A stretch of DNA of 64,000 nucleotides from Synechococcus sp. SB0662_bin_14 (GCA_009840445.1 VXNS01000066.1:32782-96781); one strand, 5' to 3'. Shown: positions 31,709 to 41,615, counted from the first letter of the stretch. Numbers and translations are program-made. The notes: generated by a model not told the origin, from the sequence alone.

Positions 31709-33502
31709 ATGGGGGTGCATCTGTGTCGGCGGACCATGCTCAAGCTCCGGAACGCCCTGCAGCACCGGCTATTGGAAGCCATGGCCCAGGCCCTTCCCCT
31801 GCCGGACGCCGCGGTGGACTTCCCTCTGGAACCAGCCACCAGGCCGGAGTTTGGCGATTTCCAGGCCAACGGCGCCATGGGATTGGTCAAGGTGCTGGGG
31901 CAGCGGCCGCGGCAGATTGCCCAGGCTGTAGTGGATCACCTGCAGGTGGAGGACCTCTGCCACCCGCCCCAGGTGGCGGGGCCGGGGTTTATCAACTTCA
32001 CCGTTCGGCCCGAGGTGTTGGCGGCGGCGGTACAGGAACGGTTGGATGAGCCCCGGTTGGGGGTGCCCATGGCGCAGCTCCGGCAACGGGTGGTGGTGGA
32101 TTTTTCCAGCCCCAACATCGCCAAGGAAATGCACGTGGGGCACTTGCGCTCCACCATCATTGGCGACTGCATTGCCCGATTGCTGTCCTTCCGTGGGCAC
32201 CAAGTGTTGCGACTCAATCACCTGGGGGATTGGGGAACCCAATTCGGCATGTTGATTGCCCACCTCAAACACGTGGCGCCCCGATCCCTGTCCGGCGAGG
32301 AGCACGTGGATCTGGGGGACCTGGTGGCCTTCTATCGCCAAGCCAAGAAGCGCTTTGACGAAGATGAGGGCTTTCAGGAGGACAGCCGCCGCGAGGTGGT
32401 GAAACTTCAGGCCGGTGAGCCGGACTCCTTGAAGGCCTGGGGGCTCCTCTGCCAGCAATCCCGCCAGGCGTTCCAAGCCGTCTACGACCGTCTGGACGTG
32501 CAGTTGGTGGAGCGGGGCGAGTCCTTTTACAGCCAGGCCCTGCCAGGGGTTGTGGAGGATCTGGAGCAGTCCGGGCTGCTGGTGATGGACGACGGCGCCC
32601 GCTGTGTCTTTCTGGAGGGCATGACGGGCAAGGACGGCCAACCCTTGCCACTCATTGTGCAGAAGCGCGACGGGGGCTACAACTACGCCACCACGGACCT
32701 GGCCGCCATCCGCCAGCGGCTGGCCAGCCCCGGCGCAGGAGGCGAGGGGGCCGAGCGGGTGGTGTACGTCACCGATGCGGGCCAGTCGAACCACTTTGCG
32801 GCGGTGTTTCAGGTGGCGCAGCGGGCCGGTTGGGTGCCCGCGGGATGCCGTCTCCAGCACGTGCCGTTCGGTCTGGTGCAGGGTGCCGACGGCAAGAAGC
32901 TCAAAACCCGCTCCGGCGCCACCGTCCGCCTGCGGGACCTGCTGGAGGAAGCGGTGGAGCGGGCCCGCCGTGACCTGGTGGAGCGCATGGCCCGGGAGCA
33001 GCGGCAGGCCGAGGAGGACTTCGTTGTCCAGGTGGCGGAAACCGTTGGCATCGCTGCCGTGAAATATGCTGATCTCAGCCAGAACCGCACCACCAACTAT
33101 CAGTTCAGCTTTGATCGGATGCTCGCTCTCCAGGGCAACACGGCCCCCTACCTGCTCTATGCCTACGTGCGCATTCAAGGCATTGCACGTCAGGGGGGAT
33201 CGCTTGTGGTGGCGGAGCCCGGCACCGTTTGCCTGCAGGCCCCCCAGGAGTTGAGTCTGGCGCGGCAACTGCTGAACTTTGACGAGGTGATCCTGGCCAT
33301 GGAGCAGGACCTGCTGCCCAATCGCCTCTGTGCCTATCTGTTTGGTCTGAGCCAGACCTTTAACCGCTTCTACGACCAGTTGCCCGTGCTCAAGGCTCCC
33401 GCCCAATCCCGCCCAACACGCCTTGCCCTGTGTCGCCTCTGCGCCCGGACCATGGACCTGGGCCTGGCGCTCCTGGGCATCAAGACCCTTGATCGCATGT
33501 GA
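31709..33502 (+). CDS. argS: arginyl-tRNA synthetase
   Basis: [82 protein letters not shown]-terminal extension possible, start may be 31739. Confidence 0.95.
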   Translation: MGVHLCRRTMLKLRNALQHRLLEAMAQALPLPDAAVDFPLEPATRPEFGDFQANGAMGLVKVLGQRPRQIAQAVVDHLQVEDLCHPPQVAGPGFINFTVRPEVLAAAVQERLDEPRLGVPMAQLRQRVVVDFSSPNIAKEMHVGHLRSTIIGDCIARLLSFRGHQVLRLNHLGDWGTQFGMLIAHLKHVAPRSLSGEEHVDLGDLVAFYRQAKKRFDEDEGFQEDSRREVVKLQAGEPDSLKAWGLLCQQSRQAFQAVYDRLDVQLVERGESFYSQALPGVVEDLEQSGLLVMDDGARCVFLEGMTGKDGQPLPLIVQKRDGGYNYATTDLAAIRQRLASPGAGGEGAERVVYVTDAGQSNHFAAVFQVAQRAGWVPAGCRLQHVPFGLVQGADGKKLKTRSGATVRLRDLLEEAVERARRDLVERMAREQRQAEEDFVVQVAETVGIAAVKYADLSQNRTTNYQFSFDRMLALQGNTAPYLLYAYVRIQGIARQGGSLVVAEPGTVCLQAPQELSLARQLLNFDEVILAMEQDLLPNRLCAYLFGLSQTFNRFYDQLPVLKAPAQSRPTRLALCRLCARTMDLGLALLGIKTLDRM

Positions 33503-33511
33503 GGGGGGAGG

Positions 33512-34585
33512 GTGCCCACCATGGCCACACTGAAAGCCTCCCCCCTGGTGGAGGCGCTCCAGACCTACAGCGCCCCTCTGGAGGGCCGTCGCGGCCTGCT
33601 GCGGCTGGACTTCAACGAAAACACCATGGGTCCCAGCCCCAAGGTGGTGGAGGCCGTTCGGGCCATGGCGCCGGAGCACTACGGCATGTACCCGGAGTAC
33701 GACGCCCTCAAGCACCGCTATGCCCAGGCGTTGGGGGTGGACAAGGGGCAGGTGGGCCTGTTCAACGGTGCGGACGGGGCCATTCACGCGGTGTTTCAAG
33801 CCTTTGGCGCTGTGGGCGAGACGGTGCTCATGGCCACGCCCACGTTTGGCTACTACGCCCCCTGTGCCTGCCAACAGGGCATGGCCGTCCAGACCGTTCC
33901 CTATGGACTGCCTGACTTCCACTACCCCCGGCGGGCTGTTGCCCAGGCCCTGCAGTCCAGGCCGCGCCTGTTGATGATCTGCAACCCCAACAATCCCACA
34001 GGTACCCGGCTGGACCCCGGCTGGATTCGGGCCATGGCGGTAGCCCATCCCCACACCCTGGTGGTGGTGGATGAACTCTATGAGGCGTTCACGGGAGATA
34101 CGGTGCTGCCAACGGCGCTGCAGCAGCCCAATCTGCTGGTGTTGCGCTCCCTCTCCAAGACCGCCGGGCTGGCGGCGTTACGCCTGGGCTTTGCGGTGGG
34201 CAGTGCCGGGATTGTGGAGCGGCTGGAGCGGGTAACCGGCCCTTACGACGTCAACGGCTTTGCCGTGACTGCCGCCTTTGCCGCTCTTGAGGACCAGGAC
34301 CACGTGCGCGCCTACGTGCAGGAGGTACACGCTGCCCGGGACTGGCTCCTGCCCCGACTGGCTGTGGCAGGACTACGGCACCACTGTGACGGTGGCAATT
34401 ATCTGCTGCTCTGGCCGGATCAAGACCCGGACCGTCTTGTGGCGGCCCTGCGACGCCAGGGTGTATTGGTGCGACCCATGACCGGCAAGCCTCTGTTGGA
34501 TGGCAGTGTGAGGGTCAGCATCGGGAGCCGTGCCCAGATGAAGCTTTTCTGGGAGCGTTACCAGCAGTGTGCCGGAGTGTCCTGA
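33512..34585 (+). CDS. hisC: histidinol-phosphate aminotransferase-like PLP enzyme
   Basis: LLRLDFNENTMGPSPKVVEAVRA, MICNPNNPTGT, VVVDELYEAF, VLRSLSKTAGLAALRLGFAVG. Confidence 0.88.
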   Translation: MPTMATLKASPLVEALQTYSAPLEGRRGLLRLDFNENTMGPSPKVVEAVRAMAPEHYGMYPEYDALKHRYAQALGVDKGQVGLFNGADGAIHAVFQAFGAVGETVLMATPTFGYYAPCACQQGMAVQTVPYGLPDFHYPRRAVAQALQSRPRLLMICNPNNPTGTRLDPGWIRAMAVAHPHTLVVVDELYEAFTGDTVLPTALQQPNLLVLRSLSKTAGLAALRLGFAVGSAGIVERLERVTGPYDVNGFAVTAAFAALEDQDHVRAYVQEVHAARDWLLPRLAVAGLRHHCDGGNYLLLWPDQDPDRLVAALRRQGVLVRPMTGKPLLDGSVRVSIGSRAQMKLFWERYQQCAGVS

Positions 34586-34694
34586 CTCTGCAGCATCGTA
34601 ACTTTCAAGTGTGACATTACGTCCACCCAGGAATCAAAAATGATGACTGGCTGAACTGATCAGCGGGTAAAGATTAACAGCGAGACGTTCACCG

Positions 34695-34724
34695 AGCCAC
34701 TCCAATGAGAGTGGCTTTTTCTTT
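34695..34724 (+). terminator. rho-independent terminator after hisC
   Basis: AGCCACTC-caatga-GAGTGGCT followed by TTTTCTTT. Confidence 0.8.
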
Positions 34725-34960
34725 GGGACTTTTTAAGGCCTCTTGATATTTTAAGAGATTTTAAGAAAGCCGGCAAACCGCGAATTCATCATGCATACAT
34801 CCATCTAGTAAACAGAAGTAGAACGCCGCTGGCCTTCAAAGGCCAACAGTCCCCACAGAACATGATTGGGTATCGGAACACGCTATGAAAACGTTTGATT
34901 TCTAACATGGTCTAGCACAAGCTGCCATAACTTCAGACCTGTAGTTATTGACTTGCTGCG

Positions 34961-35995
34961 ATGCAGTCCTACGGCAATCCCAACGTCACCTATGACTGGT
35001 GGGCAGGGAACTCCGGGGTGGCCAAGCGCTCCGGAACCTTCATTGCTGCCCATACAGCTCATGCTGGCCTGATCATGTTTTGGGCCGGATCGTTCACCTT
35101 TTTTGAACTGGCCAAATACGACCCCTCGCTTCCCATGGGTGGGCAAGGCCTGATTTTGTTGCCCCACCTGGCCAGTCTCGGCTTTGGTGTTGGCGAGGGT
35201 GGTGTCATTACCGACACACAACCCTACTATGCCACTGCTGCTCTGCACCTGGTCTCCTCGGCAGTGTTGGCCGCCGCTGGTATCTGGCACCAATTCCGTG
35301 CTCCAGAAGATCTCAGCCAAGCTGAGGGGCAAGCCCGCAAATTTCATTTCTCCTGGGACAGTCCCAAAGACCTTGGCCTTATCCTTGGCCATCATCTCAT
35401 TTTCCTGGGCTTGGGCGCCGTTGCCTTTGTGGAGTTTGCCCAGCGTGTCGGCATCTATGATCCGGCCCAACAGGTTGTGCGCACTGTGCAGCCCAACATT
35501 GACCTGGGCATGGTCTGGGGCTATCAGACCAACTTTATCGGTATCAGTAGCTTGGAGGATGTGATTGGTGGCCATGCGGTCTTGTCCTTCATCTTGATTT
35601 TTGGTGGTATCTGGCACATTCTCGTTCCCCCCTACGGGTTCTTCCGTAAAGTCCAGCCCTACAACGGCGAAGCAATGCTGTCCTACTCCCTTGGCGGTGT
35701 CGCTCTGATGGGGTTTGTGGCCAGTTACTGGTGTGCCATGAACACAACGGTCTATCCGGAAGTCTTCTATGGGGCTCCCCTGACGTTGAAGTTTGCCTTC
35801 TCCCCTTATTTTGCTGACACAGCAGATATGGGGCTGGGTGTGCATAGCGCCAGGGCTTGGCTGGCCAACGCTCACTTCTATCTGGCCTTCTTCTTTCTGC
35901 AAGGTCATCTTTGGCATGCCCTGCGCTCCCTTGGCTTCAACTTCAAGTCTGTTGAGGACGCCTTCAATTCAATGGAGACAGCCAAAATCAACTGA
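34961..35995 (+). CDS. isiA: CP43-like chlorophyll a/b-binding antenna protein (IsiA/Pcb family)
   Basis: TYDWWAGNSGVAKRSGTFIAAHTAHAGLIMFWAGSFTFFELAKYDPSLPMGGQGLILLPHLA...; six-helix CP43-type, 344 aa, lacks the large PsbC lumenal loop. isiA vs pcb not resolved. Confidence 0.9.
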   Translation: MQSYGNPNVTYDWWAGNSGVAKRSGTFIAAHTAHAGLIMFWAGSFTFFELAKYDPSLPMGGQGLILLPHLASLGFGVGEGGVITDTQPYYATAALHLVSSAVLAAAGIWHQFRAPEDLSQAEGQARKFHFSWDSPKDLGLILGHHLIFLGLGAVAFVEFAQRVGIYDPAQQVVRTVQPNIDLGMVWGYQTNFIGISSLEDVIGGHAVLSFILIFGGIWHILVPPYGFFRKVQPYNGEAMLSYSLGGVALMGFVASYWCAMNTTVYPEVFYGAPLTLKFAFSPYFADTADMGLGVHSARAWLANAHFYLAFFFLQGHLWHALRSLGFNFKSVEDAFNSMETAKIN

Positions 35996-36032
35996 GCGGG
36001 ATCCCGCTGTTCTTGAAAGACGCTGAAACCCA

Positions 36033-36061
36033 AAAGCCCCAGCCTTGACTGGGGCTTTTTC
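36033..36061 (+). terminator. rho-independent terminator of isiA/pcb
   Basis: AAGCCCCAG-ccttga-CTGGGGCTTTTTC. Confidence 0.85.
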
Positions 36062-36079
36062 ATGCCAACACCTTACTAA

Positions 36080-36700
36080 CTAAAAGACAGGCAGCTTAAC
36101 CACGTCTACACTCAAATTTTCCGAGAAGTGCAGTTCCAGGAACGAGCCCAGGAACGACGCTTTCAAGACTGCCAGAGAGAACAAGGAGAGGCTGGCGGTC
36201 ACTGGCGCAAGCAGTGTGATGCGGTTGAGAAAGCGGGGGCGTTGTTCCCCCCAGTTCACATAAAAGTGGAAGAGAGCCGGGAAAAATTTCATAAATCGAC
36301 GGGGCCATTGTCCGATGGTTTCAAGGGCGTAACGACCAGGGGTTAATCGATTTGGGTTGAATTTTAGAAGTTGACTGGTAAAGACGACGATGAAGCGCGG
36401 GGATCTCAGTAGAGGATTAACAAAAAACCTTTGAAATAGAGCGAAAACCTTCCCGATAGTCGTCAGGACGTGACCGATGAGGTTAAGCATCTGAGTCAAT
36501 AAGACTACAATGGATTTTAGCAACCCGAGCAGGGGGCTAAAAACAAATCTCGGATACCAGTGCTGCCTGCCGGAAGAAGACGGCATTTGGGATGGCAACT
36601 GGCGAGGAGGAGCTGCAACGGAGCGTAGAGTTAGCAGCAGTGGAACCACGATGAGTTTGAGGTACCAGTGCTGCCGGTCGGACGTGGATGCTGAGTGCAT
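36080..36700 (-). CDS. hypothetical hydrophobic repeat-containing protein
   Basis: 206-aa ORF with internal repeats (RQHWYLKLIVVPLLLTLRSV / RQHWYPRFVFSPLLGLLKSI); no family recognised. Confidence 0.35.
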   Translation of the reverse strand: MHSASTSDRQHWYLKLIVVPLLLTLRSVAAPPRQLPSQMPSSSGRQHWYPRFVFSPLLGLLKSIVVLLTQMLNLIGHVLTTIGKVFALFQRFFVNPLLRSPRFIVVFTSQLLKFNPNRLTPGRYALETIGQWPRRFMKFFPALFHFYVNWGEQRPRFLNRITLLAPVTASLSLFSLAVLKASFLGSFLELHFSENLSVDVVKLPVF

Positions 36701-36793
36701 GATTTGCTCAGTGAGCGCCTAAAAAGGCTAACGTAGAACGGATCCCAAAAATCCGCAAGGTTACATTAAAAACTTCAAATCGTAAGAAAGTAT

Positions 36794-36835
36794 AGAGACT
36801 TATGTACATAAGGGCACTTACGTACATAAGTCTCT
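36794..36835. repeat. nested inverted repeat / hairpin
   Basis: AGAGACTTATGTACATAAG-ggca-CTTACGTACATAAGTCTCT: 19-nt arms with one mismatch and a 4-nt loop; the left arm also contains the perfect palindrome CTTATGTACATAAG. Confidence 0.85.
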
Positions 36836-36848
36836 TCCGTTTGACGAT

Positions 36849-37031
36849 TTGGATAAAATTGAACCTACCAAGTGCGATTATTTTAGCGAGAAGCTTGCAC
36901 TTGAAAACGAAGATCTGAAAAATAAAATCAACCAAAAACGAATATACTCAAAGATATTTGTCTGCATGGGAATCTCCTGGCTTGTCTTTCTGGGATCTGT
37001 TATATGTGCAAACGGAATGCCAAGGGACTGA
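36849..37031 (+). CDS. hypothetical small protein with one TM
   Basis: MDKIEPTKCDYFSEKLALENEDLKNKINQKRIYSKIFVCMGISWLVFLGSVICANGMPRD; charged helix and hydrophobic segment. Confidence 0.35.
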   Translation: MDKIEPTKCDYFSEKLALENEDLKNKINQKRIYSKIFVCMGISWLVFLGSVICANGMPRD

Positions 37032-37174
37032 GGTAGATTCTCCACCAGCGATAGAGTCATGATTACTTTGATTGCCACTTCCTCTTTCCCTCCTTTGATT
37101 CTGGTTGCCAAATATCTCTTCGGGGATTCTGGGAAGAAGAGCTCAGCTTAAAGAACCATCCGGGAGAATTCTTC

Positions 37175-37738
37175 TCAGGATGCCATTGAAAGGACGCCAC
37201 GGCTACTTTCCACCGAAACCTTGGGCATGGAATTATACTCCTCCCCCTCCAACAACCGGCCACCGGCTTTGGGTGTGTACCCACCCCACTGCTTGAAGAA
37301 GAAGGGCACCCCCGCGCCTCTGCACTGATCCCGAATCTCCCGAACCCATTCCGAACGCAGTGGACGGGCATGGGGACCACTTTCCCCACCGACAATCACC
37401 CAGGAAATCCCCTCCAGGTCGATGGATCCAAGGGATTCCAACAGAGGCTCAAGGGAGAGAAAGCGCACCGCCGCCGGCGCCATGGCGAGGTGGCGAATGC
37501 GGGAGCGCACCATGCGGTCCTCAACGGAAACGCCACACCAGATATGGGGCGCCGCCGCCCAATCCCCGTACCTGCCCCTGAGGTAGTCCCGCATCCGCAA
37601 GCTGCGCTTTGTGAGCACCTGATAGATATGACGATTCACGGTTTCCATCTGCTCGAAGACCTGATCGATGAACCCGCCGGGAATGTTCTTGTGAAACAGA
37701 TCTCCACCCGATCCAGGCGGAAGGTCCCCCATCACCAT
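37175..37738 (-). pseudogene. N-terminally truncated phage Gp37/Gp68 (DUF5131) family protein
   Basis: DLFHKNIPGGFIDQVFEQM...QVLTKRSLRMRDYL...WCGVSVED...RFLSLEPLL...WVIVGGESGPHARPLRSEWVREIRDQCRGAGVPFFFKQWGG; the usual N-terminal WNPxxGCxxxxxGCxxCYA region is absent. Confidence 0.75.
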
Positions 37739-38742
37739 CCACGCCCCTTCAATGCCTCGGCAGCCTGCTGAAGCACCGCCAGGCCAGCGCCACGGACCAT
37801 GGCCCCTTCACCGAGGCGGCGGCGCCAGGCCCGTGCCCCGGGAACGCCCTGCACCAGTTGCACCAGGTGGCGGGCCACGTCCCAGAGGCGCCCTCCCCGG
37901 GCCATGTGGGCCTCGGCGTAGGGAATCATGGCCTCCACAATGGCGGAGGGGCGCAGTTGACGGCGGGGAGCACGGCCGTAGAAGACCGCGTCCACGTCGG
38001 CCCAGCGCAGGGGGTGGTCATAGGCGGCGCGACCCACCATGGCGCCGTCACACATGGTGAGGGCCTGCCGGCAGTCCGTCATGGTGGTAAGGCCCCCATT
38101 GAGGACAATGGACAAGTGGGGACGTTCCTTCTTGAGGCGCGCCACCCAGTCGTAGCGCAGGGGAGGGATGGTGCGGTTCTGTTTGGGATTGAGGCCCTGG
38201 AGCCAGGCCTTGCGGGCATGTACGATGAAGCGCTGGGCGCCCGCCGCCGCCGTGGTGTCTACAAATGTCAGTAGATGGTGGTAGCTGTCCTGGTGATCGA
38301 TGCCCAGACGGTGCTTCACGGTGACCGGCAGGCTGCTGCTGGTGGCCATGGCCTCGATGCAGCGGGCCACTTGGTCCGGCTCCGCCATCAGGCAGGCGCC
38401 AAAACGCCCTGCCTGCACCCGCTCACTGGGACAGCCCAGGTTCAGGTTGAGTTCGTCGTAGCCCCACACCTCCCCCATGCGGGCCGCCTCCGCCAACAGC
38501 AGGGGGGCGTCACCCCCCACCTGGAGCACCAGGGGACGTTCAACGGGGTCGTAGTCCAGCAGGCGCTGCCGGCGGCCGTAGTGGAGGGCTTGGGCCACCA
38601 CCATCTCCGTGTAGAGCAACGCCTCGCGGCTGATCTGACGCATCAACACCCGGAAATGCCGATCCGTGCAATCCAGCATCGGCGCCACGCTGAAGGGATG
38701 CTGACCCAAGGCTGAGGGGCGATGGCTGGAGACGGCTGACAT
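37732..38742 (-). CDS. dusA: tRNA-dihydrouridine(20/20a) synthase
   Basis: FSVAPMLDCTDRHFRVLMRQISREALLYTEMVVAQAL, LNLGCPSERVQAGRFGACLM, VTVKHRLGID, VLNGGL. Confidence 0.95.
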   Translation of the reverse strand: MSAVSSHRPSALGQHPFSVAPMLDCTDRHFRVLMRQISREALLYTEMVVAQALHYGRRQRLLDYDPVERPLVLQVGGDAPLLLAEAARMGEVWGYDELNLNLGCPSERVQAGRFGACLMAEPDQVARCIEAMATSSSLPVTVKHRLGIDHQDSYHHLLTFVDTTAAAGAQRFIVHARKAWLQGLNPKQNRTIPPLRYDWVARLKKERPHLSIVLNGGLTTMTDCRQALTMCDGAMVGRAAYDHPLRWADVDAVFYGRAPRRQLRPSAIVEAMIPYAEAHMARGGRLWDVARHLVQLVQGVPGARAWRRRLGEGAMVRGAGLAVLQQAAEALKGRGW

Positions 38743-38798
38743 GGGGCGTGACGGGGACCATAGAATGGAACGGCCTTTTGAACGAAGGTCACAGCACC

Positions 38799-39332
38799 AT
38801 GGCTTCCCTGGCTTCATTACCCGGTTCCATGAGCCGCCGCAACCTGCTGCTGGGGCTTGCCACCTCTATGGTGGTTATTTTGAAGCCATCCATGGCCAGC
38901 GCAGCATCTCCCGCGGGAGAACCCGCCTGGGACCTTAGTGAATCCCAGTGGCGCCAGCGGCTCTCCCCGGAAGCCTTTAACGTCCTGCGGCGAGAAGGCA
39001 CGGAGCGACCCTTCACCAGCGCCCTGCTGGAGGAAAAGCGGGACGGCGTGTTTGTGTGCAAAGGTTGTGAACTGCCCCTGTTTTCCTCGGCAACGAAGTA
39101 TGAGAGCGGCACCGGCTGGCCCAGTTTTTGGGAGCCGCTGCCCAACAGCATTGGCACCAAGCTGGACTTCAAGTTGTTGCTTCCCCGTACGGAGTACCAC
39201 TGTCGCCGCTGTGGCGGGCACCAGGGGCACGTGTTCAACGACGGTCCTCAGCCCACCGGCAAGCGCTACTGCAACAACGGCGTCGCCCTTGCCTTTGTCC
39301 CGGCGGATGCAGCAGAGGTGTCAGCAGGCTGA
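38799..39332 (+). CDS. msrB: exported peptide-methionine (R)-S-oxide reductase
   Basis: Twin-Arg-like MSRRNLLLGLATSMVV signal; VCKGCELPLFSSATKYESGTGWPSFW...RCGGHQGHVFNDGPQPTGKRYCNNGVAL. Confidence 0.93.
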   Translation: MASLASLPGSMSRRNLLLGLATSMVVILKPSMASAASPAGEPAWDLSESQWRQRLSPEAFNVLRREGTERPFTSALLEEKRDGVFVCKGCELPLFSSATKYESGTGWPSFWEPLPNSIGTKLDFKLLLPRTEYHCRRCGGHQGHVFNDGPQPTGKRYCNNGVALAFVPADAAEVSAG

Positions 39333-39366
39333 GGTGGATCACTGCAACTCCTGGTGATGCCGCGTC

Positions 39367-39864
39367 ATGGTTCGGATCCGCCCCCTGCTCCCGGAAGACT
39401 GGCCCGCCACATGGCAAATGATGGAACCTGTGGTGCGCGCCGGGGAGACCCTGCCCTTTGATCCAGCCATGGATAGCGAGGCAGGCTACGCCGTTTGGGT
39501 GAAGGCGGCTTTGCAGGCTTTTGTGGCGGTGGCGGCGGATGGCCGGGTTCTGGGCACCTACCACGTCAAGCCCAACGGCCCCACCCTGGCGGCCCATGTG
39601 TGCAACTGCGGCTATGTGGTGGCTGCAACAGCGCGACGACAGGGGATTGGCAGTTTGCTGTTCGCCCACTCCCAGGACCAGGCCCTGGCGTTTGGTTTTC
39701 AGGCCATGCAGTTTAACCTGGTTGTGTCCACCAACACCGCCGCGGTGCAGGCCTGGCAGCGCAACGGCATGGTCGTTGTGGGAACGTTGCCCGGGGCCTT
39801 TCGCCACCAGCGCTTGGGCTTTGTGGATGCCCACGTGATGTTCAAAGTTCTTAAAAGCGATTGA
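39367..39864 (+). CDS. GNAT family N-acetyltransferase
   Basis: MVRIRPLLPEDWPATWQMMEPVVRAGETLPFD ... ATARRQGIGSLLFAHSQDQALAFGFQAMQFNLVVSTNTAAVQAWQRNGM. Confidence 0.9.
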   Translation: MVRIRPLLPEDWPATWQMMEPVVRAGETLPFDPAMDSEAGYAVWVKAALQAFVAVAADGRVLGTYHVKPNGPTLAAHVCNCGYVVAATARRQGIGSLLFAHSQDQALAFGFQAMQFNLVVSTNTAAVQAWQRNGMVVVGTLPGAFRHQRLGFVDAHVMFKVLKSD

Positions 39865-39882
39865 CCCAATCTGCTTGCCCCG

Positions 39883-40338
39883 TCACGTGATTCTGAATTC
39901 CGCCAGGGCAGGCGCCAAGTTGTGGTGATCATGGCCGGGGCGCGCCAGCTTGCACAGGGCAAAACGCTCCAGTTCACTCAACTGCTGCCATTGTTCATGG
40001 TTCATGGTCTCCCCCATGGCCTGAAGCGCAGCAGTCACGGACTCCAAGGGCTTTGGCTGCTGCCAGGGGGGAAACCGGGGGATGGGCAGCTCCCCAACGG
40101 GACCGTCCGCCATGGCGGCGGTGCGCTGTTTGAGGTGTACCGCAAAAGCATGGAGATCATGGGGTCCATCCGGCCAGTCCACCAATTGTTGACGCTCCCC
40201 CTGGTCCAGGGCCAGCCAGTGGCGCAGTTTGAGCTTGATGCCGCTCAGGTCCAGCTTGCGGCGCACACAGAGGGGGATGCAGCGCCAACTGCCCATGAAG
40301 TCCGCTTCAAAGGCAAAGCAGCGGCTCGCCTCACTCAT
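39883..40338 (-). CDS. narM: nitrate reductase associated protein (NarM-like)
   Basis: CFAFEADFMGSWRCIPLCVRRKLDLSGIKLKLRHWLALDQGERQQLVDWP; matches Nitr_red_assoc family. Confidence 0.85.
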   Translation of the reverse strand: MSEASRCFAFEADFMGSWRCIPLCVRRKLDLSGIKLKLRHWLALDQGERQQLVDWPDGPHDLHAFAVHLKQRTAAMADGPVGELPIPRFPPWQQPKPLESVTAALQAMGETMNHEQWQQLSELERFALCKLARPGHDHHNLAPALAEFRIT

Positions 40339-41417
40339 CGGCACGTGGCGTGTTGGCGTTGCGGCTCCATGCTCCGCAGCAGATGGCGGAGGCGATCCCA
40401 CTTCTGGAGCACCTGACCACTGGTCAGCAGTTCGTCCGCTTCCGCCAGGCAATCGGGCAGGGAGCGCCCACGATTCAGGAACCACAGGTAGGAGCCACTA
40501 TTCCAGACCACGGCCCGGCGCAGGGGGCCATGGCCCTGCAGGGCGGCTTCAGCCATCCGGGACCAGGCCTCCTCCCCGCTCCACGCCAGGTCCTCTCCAA
40601 AATAACCGTGGTCGCGAGGATGGAAGATGTGGCGCTCCGCCTGGCCATGGCGCACGTGGGCAAGGATACCGGCGCGGCTGGTGGGGATATCCGTGCTGCC
40701 CTCCAACCCCTTGACCGTGACAACGTTGGGCTCCCCATAGTCAGCCAGGGCTGCCCAGGCCCGGCTCTCCGTTGGGGGATGGACAAATCCGGACACCAGC
40801 AGGTGGCCCCCCTTGTGGGGAGACCAGAGCAACTCCAGGCTTGCCACCGGGGGGCGCTTGCCCAGTTGATCACGAATTTCCACCAGTGTCTCGGCCGCGG
40901 GGAAGTGCAGTGGCTGGTGGGTCAAGGCCACCTTCTCCTGGTCAAGGCAATGCTGCACTGCGGCAATGGTGAGCCCGGAGAAATCAACGCCCACGTGTTG
41001 CAACAGCTCCATGGGGGTGATGCCGTATTTGATGGGCATGCGGCGCCCCCCATGGAGAATGGCGGGATGGCCCGCTGTGGCCAACACCAGGGCTGTAAGG
41101 GGAAACACCGGCGCGGTCCTGGTGCGACCGTCGTAGGGCATCCCGAAGGAAACGGGCAGGTGGGGCCCCTGGCTGTGGAGGGATGGACCATGGGCATGGT
41201 AGTGGTCCAACATGCCGGCCAACTCCTGGGGTTCCGGGCGGCGGATGCGGTGGGCAATGAGAAAGGCCCCCACCTGCGCAGGGGTGGCGTCTCCATTGAG
41301 CATCAACGCCATGGCCTCCGCAGCTTCCTCCCGGGAAAGACCGCGGCTGGTGTGTTCACCACTGCCAATTTTGCGCAATAACTCACGGAAGCGTTGCCGG
41401 CTGCTCGGATTCACCAT
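40335..41417 (-). CDS. anthranilate phosphoribosyltransferase family protein (TrpD2-like)
   Basis: LSREEAAEAMALMLNGDATPAQVGAFLIAHRIRRPEPQELAGMLDHY ... GYGITPME-type (KYGITPMELLQHVGVDFSG), VTVKGLEGSTDIP. Confidence 0.88.
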   Translation of the reverse strand: MVNPSSRQRFRELLRKIGSGEHTSRGLSREEAAEAMALMLNGDATPAQVGAFLIAHRIRRPEPQELAGMLDHYHAHGPSLHSQGPHLPVSFGMPYDGRTRTAPVFPLTALVLATAGHPAILHGGRRMPIKYGITPMELLQHVGVDFSGLTIAAVQHCLDQEKVALTHQPLHFPAAETLVEIRDQLGKRPPVASLELLWSPHKGGHLLVSGFVHPPTESRAWAALADYGEPNVVTVKGLEGSTDIPTSRAGILAHVRHGQAERHIFHPRDHGYFGEDLAWSGEEAWSRMAEAALQGHGPLRRAVVWNSGSYLWFLNRGRSLPDCLAEADELLTSGQVLQKWDRLRHLLRSMEPQRQHATCR

Positions 41418-41615
41418 GCTGCTCCCATGCAGTCGTCATTCTGTTGGGGGTTCCTTGTATCCTGCTGAGCCAGCAAGGCCTGCCAGGTATCTATTGCGAC
41501 GGTTTTAGCCGAGTCGTTGCCGCGGTTGGAGCCGGTGCAACCATCCCCGGGATACACAACATCGGTCCTGGTCCTTATGGTGAAGCAACCTCTGTGTCGT
41601 GGACTGCTGCCGCCA

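Noticed and set aside
29917-31890. 657-aa ORF on the minus strand
   Set aside because: Antisense of nadC and neighbours; composition typical of a non-coding frame
31769-34054. 761-aa ORF on the minus strand
   Set aside because: Shadow ORF across argS and hisC; GC-rich antisense frame with His/Gln/Gly-rich, family-free sequence
36878-37111. 77-aa minus ORF
   Set aside because: Overlaps the more protein-like + ORF 36849-37031; no independent support
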